64,000 nt of DNA from Amia ocellicauda (GCF_036373705.1 NW_027102661.1:62001-126000); one strand, 5' to 3'. Shown: positions 18,487-30,384, counted from the stretch's first letter. The notes: generated from the sequence alone by a model not told the origin. Numbers and translations are program-made.

Positions 18487-19197
18487 ATGTCCAGCGACAT
18501 CAACATGAAACCCCGCAAGAAACAATCCCGGGCAAGGGTTCCTGTACTCACCAATTTGAAGATTGAACGCTCCTGGGTGTTGTTCTGGGGGGCTCGACGG
18601 GGTTACCGCTTTAAAAGGGATCCCAGCTATGTTGGAGTGGAGCTTCTTGCTTTGGGAGAGAAGGAGGGTACGTTGGAACCTTTTGAGACGGTAATTGAAT
18701 ACTCTTATGAGGACTGGTTGAAGGTGATGGCCTGGAGAGATCTGGGGCTTGTGGATAAGACTCTAGAAGGCTTGCAAGAGGGTCCAAGAGAATGCGAAAT
18801 GGAGTCTCCGACTCAGGGTTTTGAAAGGTGTGAATGGGAAAGCTTGCAGAACTACGGTAGAGTGGTGAAGAGTCTATCTCTAACTACAGATCGTAAGGTT
18901 TTGTTTAGCAGTACCCTGATTACAAACCCTATTGAAGGGGGTGTGGAGGATCCAGAAAAACAGGTTACTGAAATTATGTTTGACGCCGTGGACTGGCCGT
19001 TCTTGAAAGAGGTCATAAACTGTATAAATGATGGTTTTGACATCTTGACCAAATGTTCGCAACTGGATTTGGTTAGAAGGAGAATATGCTGGATTATGGA
19101 TTATATATCCCCCTTGAATGACGACGACGATGATAAAACAGACGACGTGTGGGGTTTTGGAGGGGGGTCTGACGGCTCAGGGGCTACTCTCTTCTAA
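18487..19197 (+). CDS. Early gene 1, intact, function unknown
   Basis: The only undamaged copy: 236 residues starting MSSDINMKPRKKQSRARVPV. Basic N-terminus (possible nuclear signal), then an Arg/Trp/Tyr-rich stretch (SWVLFWGARRGYRFKRD), a Glu-rich middle, and near the C-terminus a run of five Asp (DDDDDKTDDVWGF) followed by a Gly/Ser end. No family is recognised. It is the first gene at the left end behind ATF-type sites, the place of early regulators in adenovirus-like genomes; that is analogy only. No LxCxE pocket-protein motif or zinc cluster was seen. Copies 1, 3 and 4 are each broken in a different way, so there is no sign of recent selection on the gene. Confidence 0.7.
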   Translation: MSSDINMKPRKKQSRARVPVLTNLKIERSWVLFWGARRGYRFKRDPSYVGVELLALGEKEGTLEPFETVIEYSYEDWLKVMAWRDLGLVDKTLEGLQEGPRECEMESPTQGFERCEWESLQNYGRVVKSLSLTTDRKVLFSSTLITNPIEGGVEDPEKQVTEIMFDAVDWPFLKEVINCINDGFDILTKCSQLDLVRRRICWIMDYISPLNDDDDDKTDDVWGFGGGSDGSGATLF

Positions 19198-19275
19198 GAG
19201 GGCGGTGTGTCGTGACGTAGTGAAGAGATAGGATAAAAGGCGCAACAATTCAATCATGGTTTAAAATTAAAGAGA

Positions 19276-19794
19276 ATGTCTTACCTGAAAGCTGCGGACG
19301 TCGACAGGCTCTACAGGCCTCTTCAAACCCGGGATCACCCCTGGTTCTATTCCCCAGATTTTGTATACACTCTGGAACCCTTTGACTGCGGTTACTCTCC
19401 AAGACCTCAGACCCTGGACTGCTTCTGCAACTGGTTCTGTCATCAACACTCTGCAGCTAACCTGAGAGCGCTATTACACCATGTGCTTGACAGAAAAGTA
19501 GCCAACGCGAGCCTTTTCTCTACAGATTTAACCATCGATGAGGATCAACTTTCAAACCTGGAAAAGTTAATGGCTGCTGTAACAAAGACCGGGGGGTACG
19601 AACACTGGGATGAAGCGCTCAAGGGGGCCAAGAATGATATTAGGCCATTTCATCAACATCTGTATGACCTTTTACTGAGCATGTTTAATACACCTCTGTT
19701 TACTTTTAAAATAGGTCATATTGTTGTTTTATTTACATATGTAACTGAGGTGTGTGCCTACAAGATAAAGAAACAGGTATATTTGTTGATATAG
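19276..19794 (+). pseudogene. Fusion of early genes 2 and 3 (copy 2)
   Basis: The first about 39 codons are early gene 2 (ending PRPQT), then a deletion of about 735 bp, in frame, joins them to codon 5 of early gene 3 (LDCFCNWFCHQ). The C/H cluster of gene 2 and the acylation-type MGNV start of gene 3 are lost. Where the other copies have TGA, this one has TTA (Leu), so 172 codons stay open, including the BH1-like FKIGHIVVLFTYVTEV. It is open and has the gene 2 promoter, so a chimeric product is possible, but its origin is a deletion. Confidence 0.7.
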
Positions 19795-19966
19795 ATCAAG
19801 TAACCAATCATCTGATTTCTTTTTGTCTGGACCGTAGAAAAAATTGTTGTGTATGTTATACTTTTCTCAAATGTCTAAAAAGGGGTATCTGCTCTCCTGA
19901 AGTTGAATAAAAAACCTTGTATAAAAACTTTGCGCATAGTGTGGGTCTGTGTGGTTATTTGACAGA
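19795..19966 (+). promoter_or_regulatory. Early poly(A) and late TATA box (copy 2)
   Basis: AATAAA closely followed by TATAAAA at 19920-19926, ahead of the integrase ATG at 19967. Confidence 0.6.
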
Positions 19967-21039
19967 ATGACTCGGCAAGCTCCCCAAATGCAGGAACTAT
20001 ACTACAACCCAGCCAAGATTGGGGGTTTGGCGGGTAAGAAGGGTTTTCAAAGAGGACTCGCTGAGGCCGGAGTGAAGGTTAATGATGTGGTTGTTTCAGA
20101 ATGGTTACGGGAACAAGACGCCTATACCTTACATAAACCTCTCAGGATTAACTTTAAAAGAAACCGCGTATATGCAACTGACATAGACTCACAATGGCAA
20201 ATGGATCTAGTCGATATGTCAAATTTATCAAAACATAACAATGGTCACAAATTGATGTTGATGTGTATCGATGTGTTATCAAAATATGCCTGGGCTCGCA
20301 TTCTACATAATAAAACAGGTCGGGCGGTGACAAGGGCCTTTGAGGATATATTGTCCCAGGGTCGATGTCCTAAAAAACTGCAGACTGATAAAGGAAAAGA
20401 GTTTCTCAACAGAGAATTTCAGAATCTACTGAAGAGACACAAAATACATCATTTCACCACCGGTAATGAGCTTAGGGCATCGGTAGTGGAGAGGTTTAAC
20501 CGCACCATAAAGACCAAAATGTGGAGATATTTTACAGCGGTCAACACGTTCAAGTATTTTGATAAAGTTCAGGATTTTATCGATGCTTACAACCAAGGGT
20601 ATCACACCAGTATTAAAATGAAGCCTTTAGATGTTGATCAAAGTAATTCTTTTAAGGTCTATAAAAAATTATACGGACCATTTATTAAGAAGGGAAAAAC
20701 TACTTATTAGTTCGCGTTTCAAAGCTAAGGAGTACTTTTGCCAAAGGTTATGAACAAACATTTTCTGACGAATATTTTACAGTTACCGAACAGTTGGCTA
20801 GAGACCCCCCCGTGTACCGGTTAAAAGACTATGACAGGGAGGATATAGAAGGAACGTTTTACGAAGCCGAGTTACAAAAAATTATTGTGGGTAAAGACAG
20901 TGTATACAGAGTTGAAAAGATATTAGCTGAAAAAACCCAGAACCGGAAAAAATATGTGTTGATGAAATGGCTTGGATGGCCTGAAAAGTTCAATAGTTGG
21001 GTCCCGGAACAACAGGTTTGCGATATTCAATCCTTATAA
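19967..21039 (+). pseudogene. Integrase, stop and 17-bp-scale deletion (copy 2)
   Basis: The DDE core is intact, but a TAG at 20708-20710 (Lys codon in copy 1) ends the frame after the catalytic domain. A deletion follows at once, removing the AACATCGGTGATGTGG segment. The chromodomain remains open from 20794. The TAG is shared with copy 4, the deletion is private. Confidence 0.85.
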
Positions 21040-21085
21040 CAACATGCCCGCGGGTGTGTTGGGGGCATTACTTTCGATTCTCAAG

Positions 21086-21818
21086 ATGGAATCAGGAGGC
21101 TTCTACGTGACTCTACCCAGTAATGCCTCTCTCGATATATATCCTAAAAATGAAATATCCAGTTACACGGTACAATTTGGAAAATCTATAGATCTAAGGG
21201 GGTCGTGGGAAGTGGGGTTGGCGGAAATACAGTATCCTTACACTTGGGCTGTTTTACAAGATAAGGATGCCACCTTCGCCATTTTTGATGATGTTAAAAA
21301 GAGTCAATGGACATTCACGATACAAGGAGGTTATTATGACAATGTGGATAAAATATTAGATGAGATGCATAAACAGTTCTCAGAAGGCACCCCCAACATC
21401 AAGCTATATTACAACCCTATTAAAAACAGAGTGTACAAGGTGTCAAAACCAGGTATTAGCATTCAAACCAGCGGCCAACTGGGGCGTATATTAGGGTTCT
21501 ATTCGGACACAGAGAGCAGGTTCTCAGAAGTGGTGTGGCGGCTTTTACACTCTTTATGTGTATACGGATATCATAACCCACCAGAGGGTCTGGGATAGTT
21601 ATGTCCCCCTTTTGAGAAATGTACTTATTAAAGGTAAAAGCAATGACATGGTCACAATTACTTATGACAAACCACACTACGTACCAGTCTCAATGACCCA
21701 CTTTGACAACATCACGATCGAAGTAAAATCGGATCAGAATATCAACGTACCCTTCCGCTTCGGTAAAGTTAATGTCAAACTACATTTTCGACCCCTGAAA
21801 CAGTGTGTACATTATTAA
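21086..21818 (+). pseudogene. Penton-like gene, shared frameshift (copy 2)
   Basis: Frame 21086-21598, with the continuation in the next frame to 21818, as in copy 1. A private G-to-T change near 21536 replaces Gly by Trp just at the frame-change site (GGTGTGGCGG). Confidence 0.65.
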
Positions 21819-21819
21819 A

Positions 21820-22307
21820 ATGGCTACCTCGAGGGGTTATGTAGATCCTAGCGCCTATGTGGATTATTACAAGATGCAAGATGGAACGGCTTGCCCGGTT
21901 TTGTAGGAGCCCCCACAATGTATGGCGCCGGTCTAGGAGGACTCTTTCATGGTCTCTTTAGAATGGCCGTACCCCTGCTTAAGAGAGGCTTTGCTATAGC
22001 CAGACCCCACTTGAAATCAGCGGCTAAAAATATTGTTAGTGACGTGTTCACCAATGTTATGAACCGGGCAGCTAGCCATGAGCATCAGGAGGGTTCGGGT
22101 CTCATGGTAATGGCGAGGAGGGGGGGTAAAAGAAGAAACAGCATGTGTCCACCAGGGCGACGAAGATCCGTGGCTAACAAAAAACGAAGAATCTCTCATT
22201 CTCCAACATATCGTGGAAACACTCGGAGAAGGAAGCAGCACAAGAAAAAACCTGCAAAAAGAAAGTCTCAAAGAAAGAAAAATAGAGCCTCAGGATACAT
22301 CTTTTAA
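21820..22307 (+). pseudogene. Core protein gene, 1-bp loss (copy 2)
   Basis: The ATG and first about 21 codons are present, but AAGCCGGGAACGG is AAGATGGAACGG here, shifting the frame. The Arg/Lys-rich C-terminal part stays open from 21891. The lesion is shared with copy 4. Confidence 0.75.
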
Positions 22308-22309
22308 AC

Positions 22310-23614
22310 ATGTCTTTTTTCCACAGTCTATCGGAAGTATGCGTCAAATCAGAACTGGATCTGTTTACAGTTCCATACACTCAAACGAGTATAGATAAGA
22401 TCATATATGTAGAGATTCCCCCTCTATCTGCAATTTCAAACACGGCCCCTCTGGAGTTTTTTATAGCTGGCAATGGCGAGGATTATATTGATTTGAATAA
22501 CACATTTATTTTAATGAACTGTAAAGTGACTGATTAGGATGGCGATGCAATCGAGAATACGGCCATCGCTGGGGTCATCAATTACCCGGTGGCCACCATG
22601 TTTTCACAGGTGGATGTGACCCTAAGAGATCGGCTCATTAGTCAAAGCAGCAATACTTACCCCTATAGAGCCATGATGGAGTGTAAACTTAATTATAGTG
22701 AGGAGACCCTAAGCAAACAGTTCAGCCCCGGCCTTTTCTTCAAAGACATCTCGGAAGCTATTGACGACAAGGATCCAGAGGGACTCAATAAGGGTTTGCA
22801 AAAAAGAACGGCCTCTTCAACAGAAGGGAGGACCTTTGAGCTAATGGGGCATATCCATGCAGACATATTTTTCCAAGAAAAACTCATGCTCAACGGGGTA
22901 GACATTAAAATTAAAATGATCCGTAGTAAAAATGCTTTTTGTCTGATGACCCCTGATACGGAAAAATATAAACTGACCATATTATCGGCCTCGCTGTTTG
23001 TGAAAAAAGTGTCCGTCTCCCCGGCGGTTAAACTAGGACACGCGCAGGCGTTAATGACGGCAAACGCCGAGTACCCGATCGAAAGAGTCTATATGAAAGT
23101 CCACAGTATCCCCGCAGGGACACGGGTGATGAACCAGGAAAATCTGTTTCTAGGACAGCTCCCAAAACAGGTTATTATAGGTCTCGTGGATAATGATGCA
23201 TTTACCGGGGTTTACAACAAGAACCCCTTTAACTTTAAACATAACGCGGAATTTATAGCGTTGTACGTCGATGGTGTGCAGGTTCCATCCAGACCTTTTC
23301 AACCTGACTTTGAAAACGGCAATGCGGTTCGTGAATATGACAGTCTAGTACTGGCTACGGGTCGCCATCTCAAGGATCAAACTCTGCTGATCGATCGCCG
23401 GGAATACTGCAGCGGTTACACCCTGTACGGTTTCAACCTGACCCCTGACGAAGAGTGTGGACAACATTTTTCACTGATGAAGACGGGCAATATGCGTTTG
23501 GAGATGCGTTTCAAGCAGCCTCTACCACGCACTGTAAATATGGTCGTGTATGCTGTGTTTGACAACATTATTGAGGTGAATCGGAGGAGAAACGTTCCGT
23601 ATGATTATTATTAA
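22310..23614 (+). pseudogene. Major capsid gene, single TAG (copy 2)
   Basis: Otherwise open from 22310 to 23614, with only a TAG at 22535-22537 (also in copy 1) and loss of one codon in the FKHYNAEF region. It is the least damaged capsid gene after the stop. The 3' end overlaps the protease region as in other copies. Confidence 0.8.
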
Positions 23615-23615
23615 A

Positions 23616-24173
23616 ATGAACACCAGAGAGTTCAACCACAACATGAATGCCCTGGCCGGCTCACGGAAACTGTTTCAAGGAGTCTACGCCTGCGATCAGC
23701 TGCCTAAATTTAAGATCAAGAATTTACCTGCAATGTACATAATCAACACACACCCTAAAAATATGCCCGGAGAACATTGGCTGGCTATTTATCTAAGGGA
23801 GGACCACCGTGGAGAATTTTTTGATTCCTATGCAAACCCCCCGGATTTCAGACCTTTCCCTCGGAAGATCAATAACTTTCTGCTCAACAACTGTCAAGAA
23901 ACCATTTACAGCGGTCGTCAAGTACAAAGTCTTCAGACCTTCACTTGTGGTCAACACTGTGTGTTTTTCTTATATCATAGATCTAAAGGAAGGTCATACC
24001 CCGATATTATGGCCTTGTACAGTGAGGATTTAGGCCAAAATGATAAAAAAGTGGCAGAGTTTGTCAGGACACTGTGGACCCCCCCTTATAACACAATGAC
24101 TTACGACCCTAGCCAGCCATGTATACAGATGGGGTGTTCTTGTGAGGATTTTAAAAGATGTCATGCGTGTTAA
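23616..24173 (+). CDS. Adenain-type cysteine protease (copy 2)
   Basis: Intact 185 residues with the same His54/Asp70/Cys115 triad as copy 1. Few substitutions, such as Phe for Leu near the N-terminus (MNTREFNHNMN). Confidence 0.92.
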   Translation: MNTREFNHNMNALAGSRKLFQGVYACDQLPKFKIKNLPAMYIINTHPKNMPGEHWLAIYLREDHRGEFFDSYANPPDFRPFPRKINNFLLNNCQETIYSGRQVQSLQTFTCGQHCVFFLYHRSKGRSYPDIMALYSEDLGQNDKKVAEFVRTLWTPPYNTMTYDPSQPCIQMGCSCEDFKRCHAC

Positions 24174-24340
24174 GGTGAAAAAATAATGAAAACAGCCTTT
24201 GAATCATTAGTTTTGTTTTTATTCAACACAATTCTTATACAAAGCAGGGTTTATGGTATAAATAAATGAACAACATTTGAAAAAAAAAAAAATTGTTTGT
24301 CGGGTCATTATTTACAGGGGAGACAAATAAAAACATGAGA
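24174..24340. terminator. Convergent poly(A) region (copy 2)
   Basis: Same facing AATAAA signals as copy 1, with a shortened A-rich run (AAAAAAAAAAAATTG). Confidence 0.6.
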
Positions 24341-25084
24341 TTAATAAGCTTCCCAACGATGGATAGATCCTGAGGATGGTCGCTCAGCACGGTCAGAGTA
24401 ATGAGATATCGGAGTCAGATCAGGCTCCACCTCTTTACACAGACGGATTTTTTGTCGCGTTTCCTGGTTAGGAACTGTTGATTGGGGCATGTTCAGACAG
24501 GCCATCGCCTGTAGGAAAGCATTCCAGCCTACAGGTCGGCGACTATCGGGTACCTTATTAGTGCTAGTGACACTCTTCAACAAATCAAACATGTGTGAAC
24601 CTTTGATCAGTTGTCCTTTAAAAACAAATTCACCCTGTTCATTCCAAGCCGTTACCCGCGGTTTCTGAACCATTTTGTGCAGGATATATTCTGCATGTCT
24701 TTTGCTTCTGGCCGGCATGTTTCTCAAATCATCCGTTACAACATCTCCCTCTGAACTCTCAACAGGTTCGGTCACCGCAACATCTTTATCAACCGTACCC
24801 CCCGCATCAGCCCCAGAACCATTTTCTTGAGAGGCCATGGTTAAAGTTAAAATGTTTTGATCTTTTTCACCCTGTCTAACCAGACGGAGGTAGCGCTGTA
24901 ACGTGTTGGTATACAACTGAGCTTTGGAATACTGATTTAAATCGGCCCTGGCCTGTATAGCTTTCATTTCAGAGTCCAGGTTGTTTTCGGCCGTTTGTCT
25001 AATGGGCTCTGGCCCGACAACATTTTTTCTCAGTTTCTCAAGCTGCTCCTGAGGGATCAAAAACATTTTCTGAGCATATTCCAT
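24341..25084 (-). CDS. Conserved virion-associated candidate (copy 2)
   Basis: Intact 247 residues, nearly identical to the copy 1 protein; a few substitutions such as DDLRN for DVLRN. Confidence 0.65.
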   Translation of the reverse strand: MEYAQKMFLIPQEQLEKLRKNVVGPEPIRQTAENNLDSEMKAIQARADLNQYSKAQLYTNTLQRYLRLVRQGEKDQNILTLTMASQENGSGADAGGTVDKDVAVTEPVESSEGDVVTDDLRNMPARSKRHAEYILHKMVQKPRVTAWNEQGEFVFKGQLIKGSHMFDLLKSVTSTNKVPDSRRPVGWNAFLQAMACLNMPQSTVPNQETRQKIRLCKEVEPDLTPISHYSDRAERPSSGSIHRWEAY

Positions 25085-25086
25085 TA

Positions 25087-26100
25087 TTAACCCACTCTGG
25101 AAGCTAGAAGACTGGTTAGGAAAGGCACGGCTATGCTCAACAGCGGTCCTATAAAACCCCCGGTTTGATTAATCTTCTTTCTTTTTCTTTTAATAGAATA
25201 CTTCTTATTAGCGATGATCTTGATAACCGCTTTTTGTTTTTTGAGTTTAGAATGTTGAGAAGTGGTTAGGGGTATATTACCGCGTAAGATGTTAAAAGCT
25301 ATTTCACACAGGGTCTCGATCAAATCCGAGGGGGCCCCTGCCAGCACAGCTTTCCTATGGCGCGGGCTCCCCTCAAATAACATTTGCAAAAGTGGCAGAT
25401 TTCTTTTAATCCGAACAGACATTCTTATGTATTTCCTTTTCTTTAGCACATAGATTGCCGGCCAATCGGGCGGGCACAAACCTGTTCTGAGGCGAAAGTC
25501 TTCTGGGGTTTGTGCTTTTAAGTCCGCAATCAAGTACCCGTAGGGTTTTTTGGTGGCATCCTCAAATGCCTCCAAAAAGAACTTGGTCTGGTTAGGGTAC
25601 ATTTGACGAGCCAAGACGGTGACCTGTAGTTTATCTCTGGGGTTTTTAAAAAGAATTATATAATTGGCATATAAATTAATAGTGCGGCTTTTTTTACCTT
25701 GAAAAAATAGATTTTTAACTAAATAAATAATACTTAAATTCCTATGATGAGTGTACTTTGTGAAAGCTTTTTCCACTTCACTGTTGTCACCGGCCTGCTC
25801 CATCAGGTCATCAAGGATCACTAGGTTAGTTTGACCGGGCGGGAACAAGTCATCGCCACACAACGAGGCGGGGAGACCTTGCACAAATTTCAGATTATTT
25901 TTTTTCGAAGCCAAATCATCGTAGAGAGGTTGCCAGCAAGAGTAACACCACACTATGTTGTCAAGAGCTTGGGACACGGTTGCGTCCACATCTTCTATGA
26001 TGTTCTTTATAAGATAGCTCTTCCCCGAATTGGAGGGACCGGCTATAATACAGGAGAAAGGGTGTTGAAGTCTGTTATCAAAACCACCGCTAATATCCAT
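25087..26100 (-). CDS. ATPase fused to small basic protein by stop loss (copy 2)
   Basis: One 337-residue frame. The ATPase part (residues 1-223) keeps Walker A GPSNSGKS and Walker B LVILDD. Its TAA stop has become TAC (AAATAC at about 25427-25432), so translation would run two codons on into MSVRIKRNLPLL, the start of the small basic protein, and to that protein's natural end. The Gln in the post-Walker B strand is Lys here (IIYLVKNLFF). This is a single-base stop loss, not a designed fusion, but both halves are intact. Confidence 0.85.
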   Translation of the reverse strand: MDISGGFDNRLQHPFSCIIAGPSNSGKSYLIKNIIEDVDATVSQALDNIVWCYSCWQPLYDDLASKKNNLKFVQGLPASLCGDDLFPPGQTNLVILDDLMEQAGDNSEVEKAFTKYTHHRNLSIIYLVKNLFFQGKKSRTINLYANYIILFKNPRDKLQVTVLARQMYPNQTKFFLEAFEDATKKPYGYLIADLKAQTPEDFRLRTGLCPPDWPAIYVLKKRKYIRMSVRIKRNLPLLQMLFEGSPRHRKAVLAGAPSDLIETLCEIAFNILRGNIPLTTSQHSKLKKQKAVIKIIANKKYSIKRKRKKINQTGGFIGPLLSIAVPFLTSLLASRVG

Positions 26101-29100
26101 AAGGCAGAGTGGTATAATCAGTCTTCAACACTCTTTTATTGTACACCACTCTGAACCGTTTGTTTAGTGATCTATTTTCCAACGTGTACCCCTTTTTATT
26201 GCAATAGATCTGATTTCCGGCTGTAATAATCTCACGAGGAGGCGCGTCTTTCTCGTTACAAAACTTTCTACCAGGGTCGTCAGAGACTTGATGTTAATGA
26301 GCTTGTTGTTACAATGGTTCAGAGTGAAACCCTTAACTTTCATACAGGTCTTACCCGCAGCCGTTCTGTATGCATAAGTCTTAGGACCCCCTGAAACAAA
26401 CTCCACTATGTGGTCCTGAGGATCTAGTTCGCTCGTTAACTCCCCAAGGTAGTCCCCGAGGGGAGGGACCCAATCCCCTGGCCTGGTGACAAAGATTACA
26501 GAGTCAGTATCATGATAGAGCGTGCGTTCCTGCAACTGATCCATTAAGTTGTACAGTTCAAGCCGGGCGTAAGCCGTGGTAAAAACCGCTATGAAAACAT
26601 TAACGTTCCCCTGTTTGGTGGGGAAATCTTTAGGGGCCCTCCACTGGACCTGTGCCACATGGTCATTTAAGAATTGAAAGTGTGATACTGCATGTTGTTT
26701 GGAAAACATAAATTCTATGAACAGTTCAGGGGTTTTAATCAAGGTTGTGTTTAGACGGTAATTTCTTTCCCCAAACTTACCCCACAGACTGTTTAAAATC
26801 AGTTTCGACATTTGTCTCTTGGCGGGGTTTACAGTTATGTTCCCCGGCTCTAGACGGATCCCTTCCTTTTCAAAATATTGCTGAACGTATCGCTCTTTGG
26901 CCGCGGAGTCAACACACCATGAGGGAAAGCCCGATGCCTCCTGTTTCCCTTTCAGATGGGTCATAATGTAATCAGCAAAAAGAGTATCAGTTTTTTCAGT
27001 AAAATGCCAAACCTCATACACCTTACCGACTCTGTAACCTTTCTCCACCGCCTTGTCAAGCTCAATGCTACACCAGACACCCGTCAGCGCTCTCTCTTCA
27101 TCACTGTGCAGACAAGAGGTAGTTTGATTTTCAGTTTCCACACACGTTCTACACAGAGGGAACATCAATTTTCCCGAACACCTGTAAGGCAACACGGGTA
27201 AGAACAGCTCGCGAGGAGGGTACATGGTGACTTTGATCAAACTAAAGTAATGTCCGATTTCGAGAAAGTCACGATAAACAATGGTTGGACGCCCCACCGG
27301 GTACATTTTGGTCTTGTTGACATAAGGGTACAGACTGGTGAAATCATAGTAATCTACTCTCTCACCCTCCTTTACCTCATAATGTAAACAGAGGGCATTG
27401 GTACAACCCCCAAATAACGCATCCCGGGGCTCTAGACATTCAGGAAAGTCCAAGGTTTCCATAAACCGTTGTACCCCCGCATCCTGTTGCTTCAGGGTCG
27501 TCCACTCGTGTTCCCAAATCACCAGCACGTTCAAACCATAGGTGTTTTTTAAAGTTTCAATTCGTTCCTGGAAATCATAGTACATATCACCGCAGAGTTT
27601 TAGTGTTACGGGGTTAAAGGTGTTTGGGTCGAAGCACTGAGGACAGCCATGGTAAATACAACCGGCAAACTCATAAGCGGTACGCCGCCCGGACACGTCG
27701 CTAAAACCGTCTAAGTAGTAAGGCCCCATTTTGACTTCCCCTTGATTTAAAGCATGTCTGATGAAGATGTTATCCCGGGCACTCAGGTATTCCACCCACT
27801 GTATGGAGACAGTCGAAAAGTTCTTTTGTCTAGCACGATAGTTGTCAGAAGTGGTGACCGCTATAGTGTTTTTCTGCAAGAAATTGGACCGATACATTTT
27901 CATGCAGAGAGACGCTATGGTCACACTTTGCAAAGGGTTGAGACCCGATGTGTTGATAACCTCGGCGCAGAAACGCACACAGGCTTCTTTAAGGATCACC
28001 ACATCATTTTTACAATAAGCGGCCATCTCTTCTCGGAAATCAAAAACACCTCCCTTAACCGTATTGTACCATTTAAAGAATTCCTCCCTCTCATGAGACA
28101 TCATAGTATCAACCCCATAATAAGAGGCGGGCGGGTAGGACCCTTGATAATTTTGAGTGTCCTTAGTATTAAAAAAATGGCAGAACCAACCTTTCTTCTG
28201 AGCCTCAAAACCCAGAGCCTTAGGCAAAGCGCTCAATTTCATGGGGAGGAAATTTAACAAGTCTATGTAACGTTAGTTGAAAGCTTCGTCGGTGAAACAC
28301 ATGATCTTGCTACCCTGAGCTATTATTTTTGGGGTCACCCCATTTTCCACCAGATACTTCATCAAAATGTAAGAATCATAACCCTTAGCATTGTGGGCAA
28401 TAAATGTGTAATTGAGGTATTTTGGACCTCGATACCGCGTAAAGAAATCCCTGACACAACTCTCACCGCTAGCTGACCACTCACGATCCAACATGTCAAT
28501 ACAGTGTATATAATTAGCAACGTGGACCCCGTTTTCTTGCCGGCATTCAAAAGCAAAAAAGACATACCAGTTGTGCGGCGGCTCCTTTTTAACCGGCTGA
28601 ATAAAGCACTGGTGTTCGGACCCCGGGGTTAAATCAGCATTACAGATCCTGCATCTCGGCTCCAGACATTTGTGTGGTTTAACCTCATGAAAACGGTACT
28701 GGAGGCAACACTGCGGGCAACATTTAGTTTGATCACAATAACTCCATTTTTTAACCCCTCTCAGCAGCGGCCCTCTGTACCTTATGCTCGGAAAAACAGA
28801 ACGCTGAGAGACAAATCCTTAAGCAATCTTTACATCGGATGGTAGGGGCCAAACCCTTACGACATTGCGGATTGAAACAGACGTTACAGTAACCGTCACA
28901 GCGGTGCTTAAGCTTATCATTGAAGGCCTTTTAACACCAATGACAAACATACGAACAACCCAAAAAAGCCGTCAAACTCTTTATTCCAAAGTAATGACTA
29001 TCACTTAGGAAGAGAAACAGTGTCTGTGTATGGGTTTCAGGATGTGTCTGAAATTTCACAAATACTTCCTTTACCTCACAACGGTACCACACAACAATTT

Positions 29101-29428
29101 TTAAAGACAACAACTCCTCAAACTTGGTGATGTCTGAAAAGGCAACCATCTGTTGAGAGTTTAAGCCGGCCCTCTGATGAAGCATTAAAGCCTCTTGCAG
29201 AGCTTGGGGTTCAGGCATGTCGGGGGTGAGTAGTTTTATTAAACTGCAAGCAAAACAGAGCTTATTGTCCCCACTGGAACTCACCACTAATTGCCTGAGC
29301 TTGGTCCTAATTATGTCGTTCTTCAAGCATTTCGACAGTCTTCTAAGTGCCCCACCCTCAGGGTTACGAACCACATTCATAACCAGAGACAGACTTTCAT
29401 CAGCTAAGATGGCTGCGTTACTTTGCAA
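26090..29428 (-). pseudogene. DNA polymerase B, several lesions (copy 2)
   Basis: Motifs A, B and C and exonuclease III are in an open frame 26164-28260. Damage: a 1-bp loss near 26254 shifts the last about 60 codons; the shared TAA lies at 28273-28275; a 1-bp gain around 28755 shifts the Cys/His region; and a Tyr codon is TAA at 28931-28933. The resulting pieces are 28931-29428, 28273-28494 and 26164-28260. Confidence 0.88.
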
Positions 29429-30222
29429 TAACGCTTCGATTTTTGGCAGACGTCTAAATTATCTCCACTCAGCATTACAGATAGGTTGCTAAACAAATCA
29501 TCCCCTCTGAGTTCTAACTGTACAACATCTCGAGGTCTGACCCTTTCAGCAACCTGTTCAAGCATTTTCTGCAAGGCCTCGTGTATGTTGACAAATATTT
29601 CTGCATAATTGTCACAATTTAAAAGTTCTGCAAAATTAAAACGTTGAATCATTTCAAAATTGTTATAGGCCGGTCTATCTATAATCACGGGATCACTGGT
29701 ACTCTTGGACACATCATCATTTTGAACAAAGCCTTCACCCCCTACATTCTCACAGAGCATGTCCTCCACAGCCTTATCAGTCTCAGAACCCTCCACATTC
29801 CGAACACCCCCACTGCTGACATCTACAAAACCCCCTTTTTGAGGAAGCTCATTTAAAGCCTGTAAAAGTCCTTCAAAGATATCCAACCGGTTAATGTCAA
29901 GACCCTCCTCTATAGTGATGGCTGCTTCTGCCGCCATCCTGTGTTCTAATTGTCTCAAATCATTTATAATAGGGGCAGAATTTGGTCGGGGTAGCTCCTC
30001 CAAAGCCTCCACCATTTCAAACAAATCGGGGTGAACTAGGGGGTGAACCTCTATAAGCGCTACCGGTGGGAGGTGGTTATTTAGATCATTGACCATCTGT
30101 AACAGGTCGGGGTTCACCGGTAAGTCTGTTAATTCACATTCTATCGGTGGTAATTGGGGGTTATTTAAATCATTTATCATTTGTAATAGTTCCAGGTTCA
30201 TTGGGACATCAGAGGAGTTCAC
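29404..30222 (-). CDS. Acidic repeat segment, probable N-terminal part of PolB (copy 2)
   Basis: 272 open codons with the same three 27-28-residue repeats as copy 1 and the same 25-bp overlap with the PolB body. The last ten or so codons differ (NLDVCQKSKRY). Confidence 0.55.
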   Translation of the reverse strand: MNSSDVPMNLELLQMINDLNNPQLPPIECELTDLPVNPDLLQMVNDLNNHLPPVALIEVHPLVHPDLFEMVEALEELPRPNSAPIINDLRQLEHRMAAEAAITIEEGLDINRLDIFEGLLQALNELPQKGGFVDVSSGGVRNVEGSETDKAVEDMLCENVGGEGFVQNDDVSKSTSDPVIIDRPAYNNFEMIQRFNFAELLNCDNYAEIFVNIHEALQKMLEQVAERVRPRDVVQLELRGDDLFSNLSVMLSGDNLDVCQKSKRYCKVTQPS

Positions 30223-30384
30223 AACAGGGCCGGGGATGTTCTCTCGGGAAGGTCTTTTTGGGGCCCTAGCTTGTTCATAATCCTTTAGTTTGTGAGTTCT
30301 TTTACCAAGTCAGGACATTTTTTAATTTATTTTTTATTTTTCCAACAACCCACAATAGTAAGGCGTTTTGTGTCTATTAAAACA

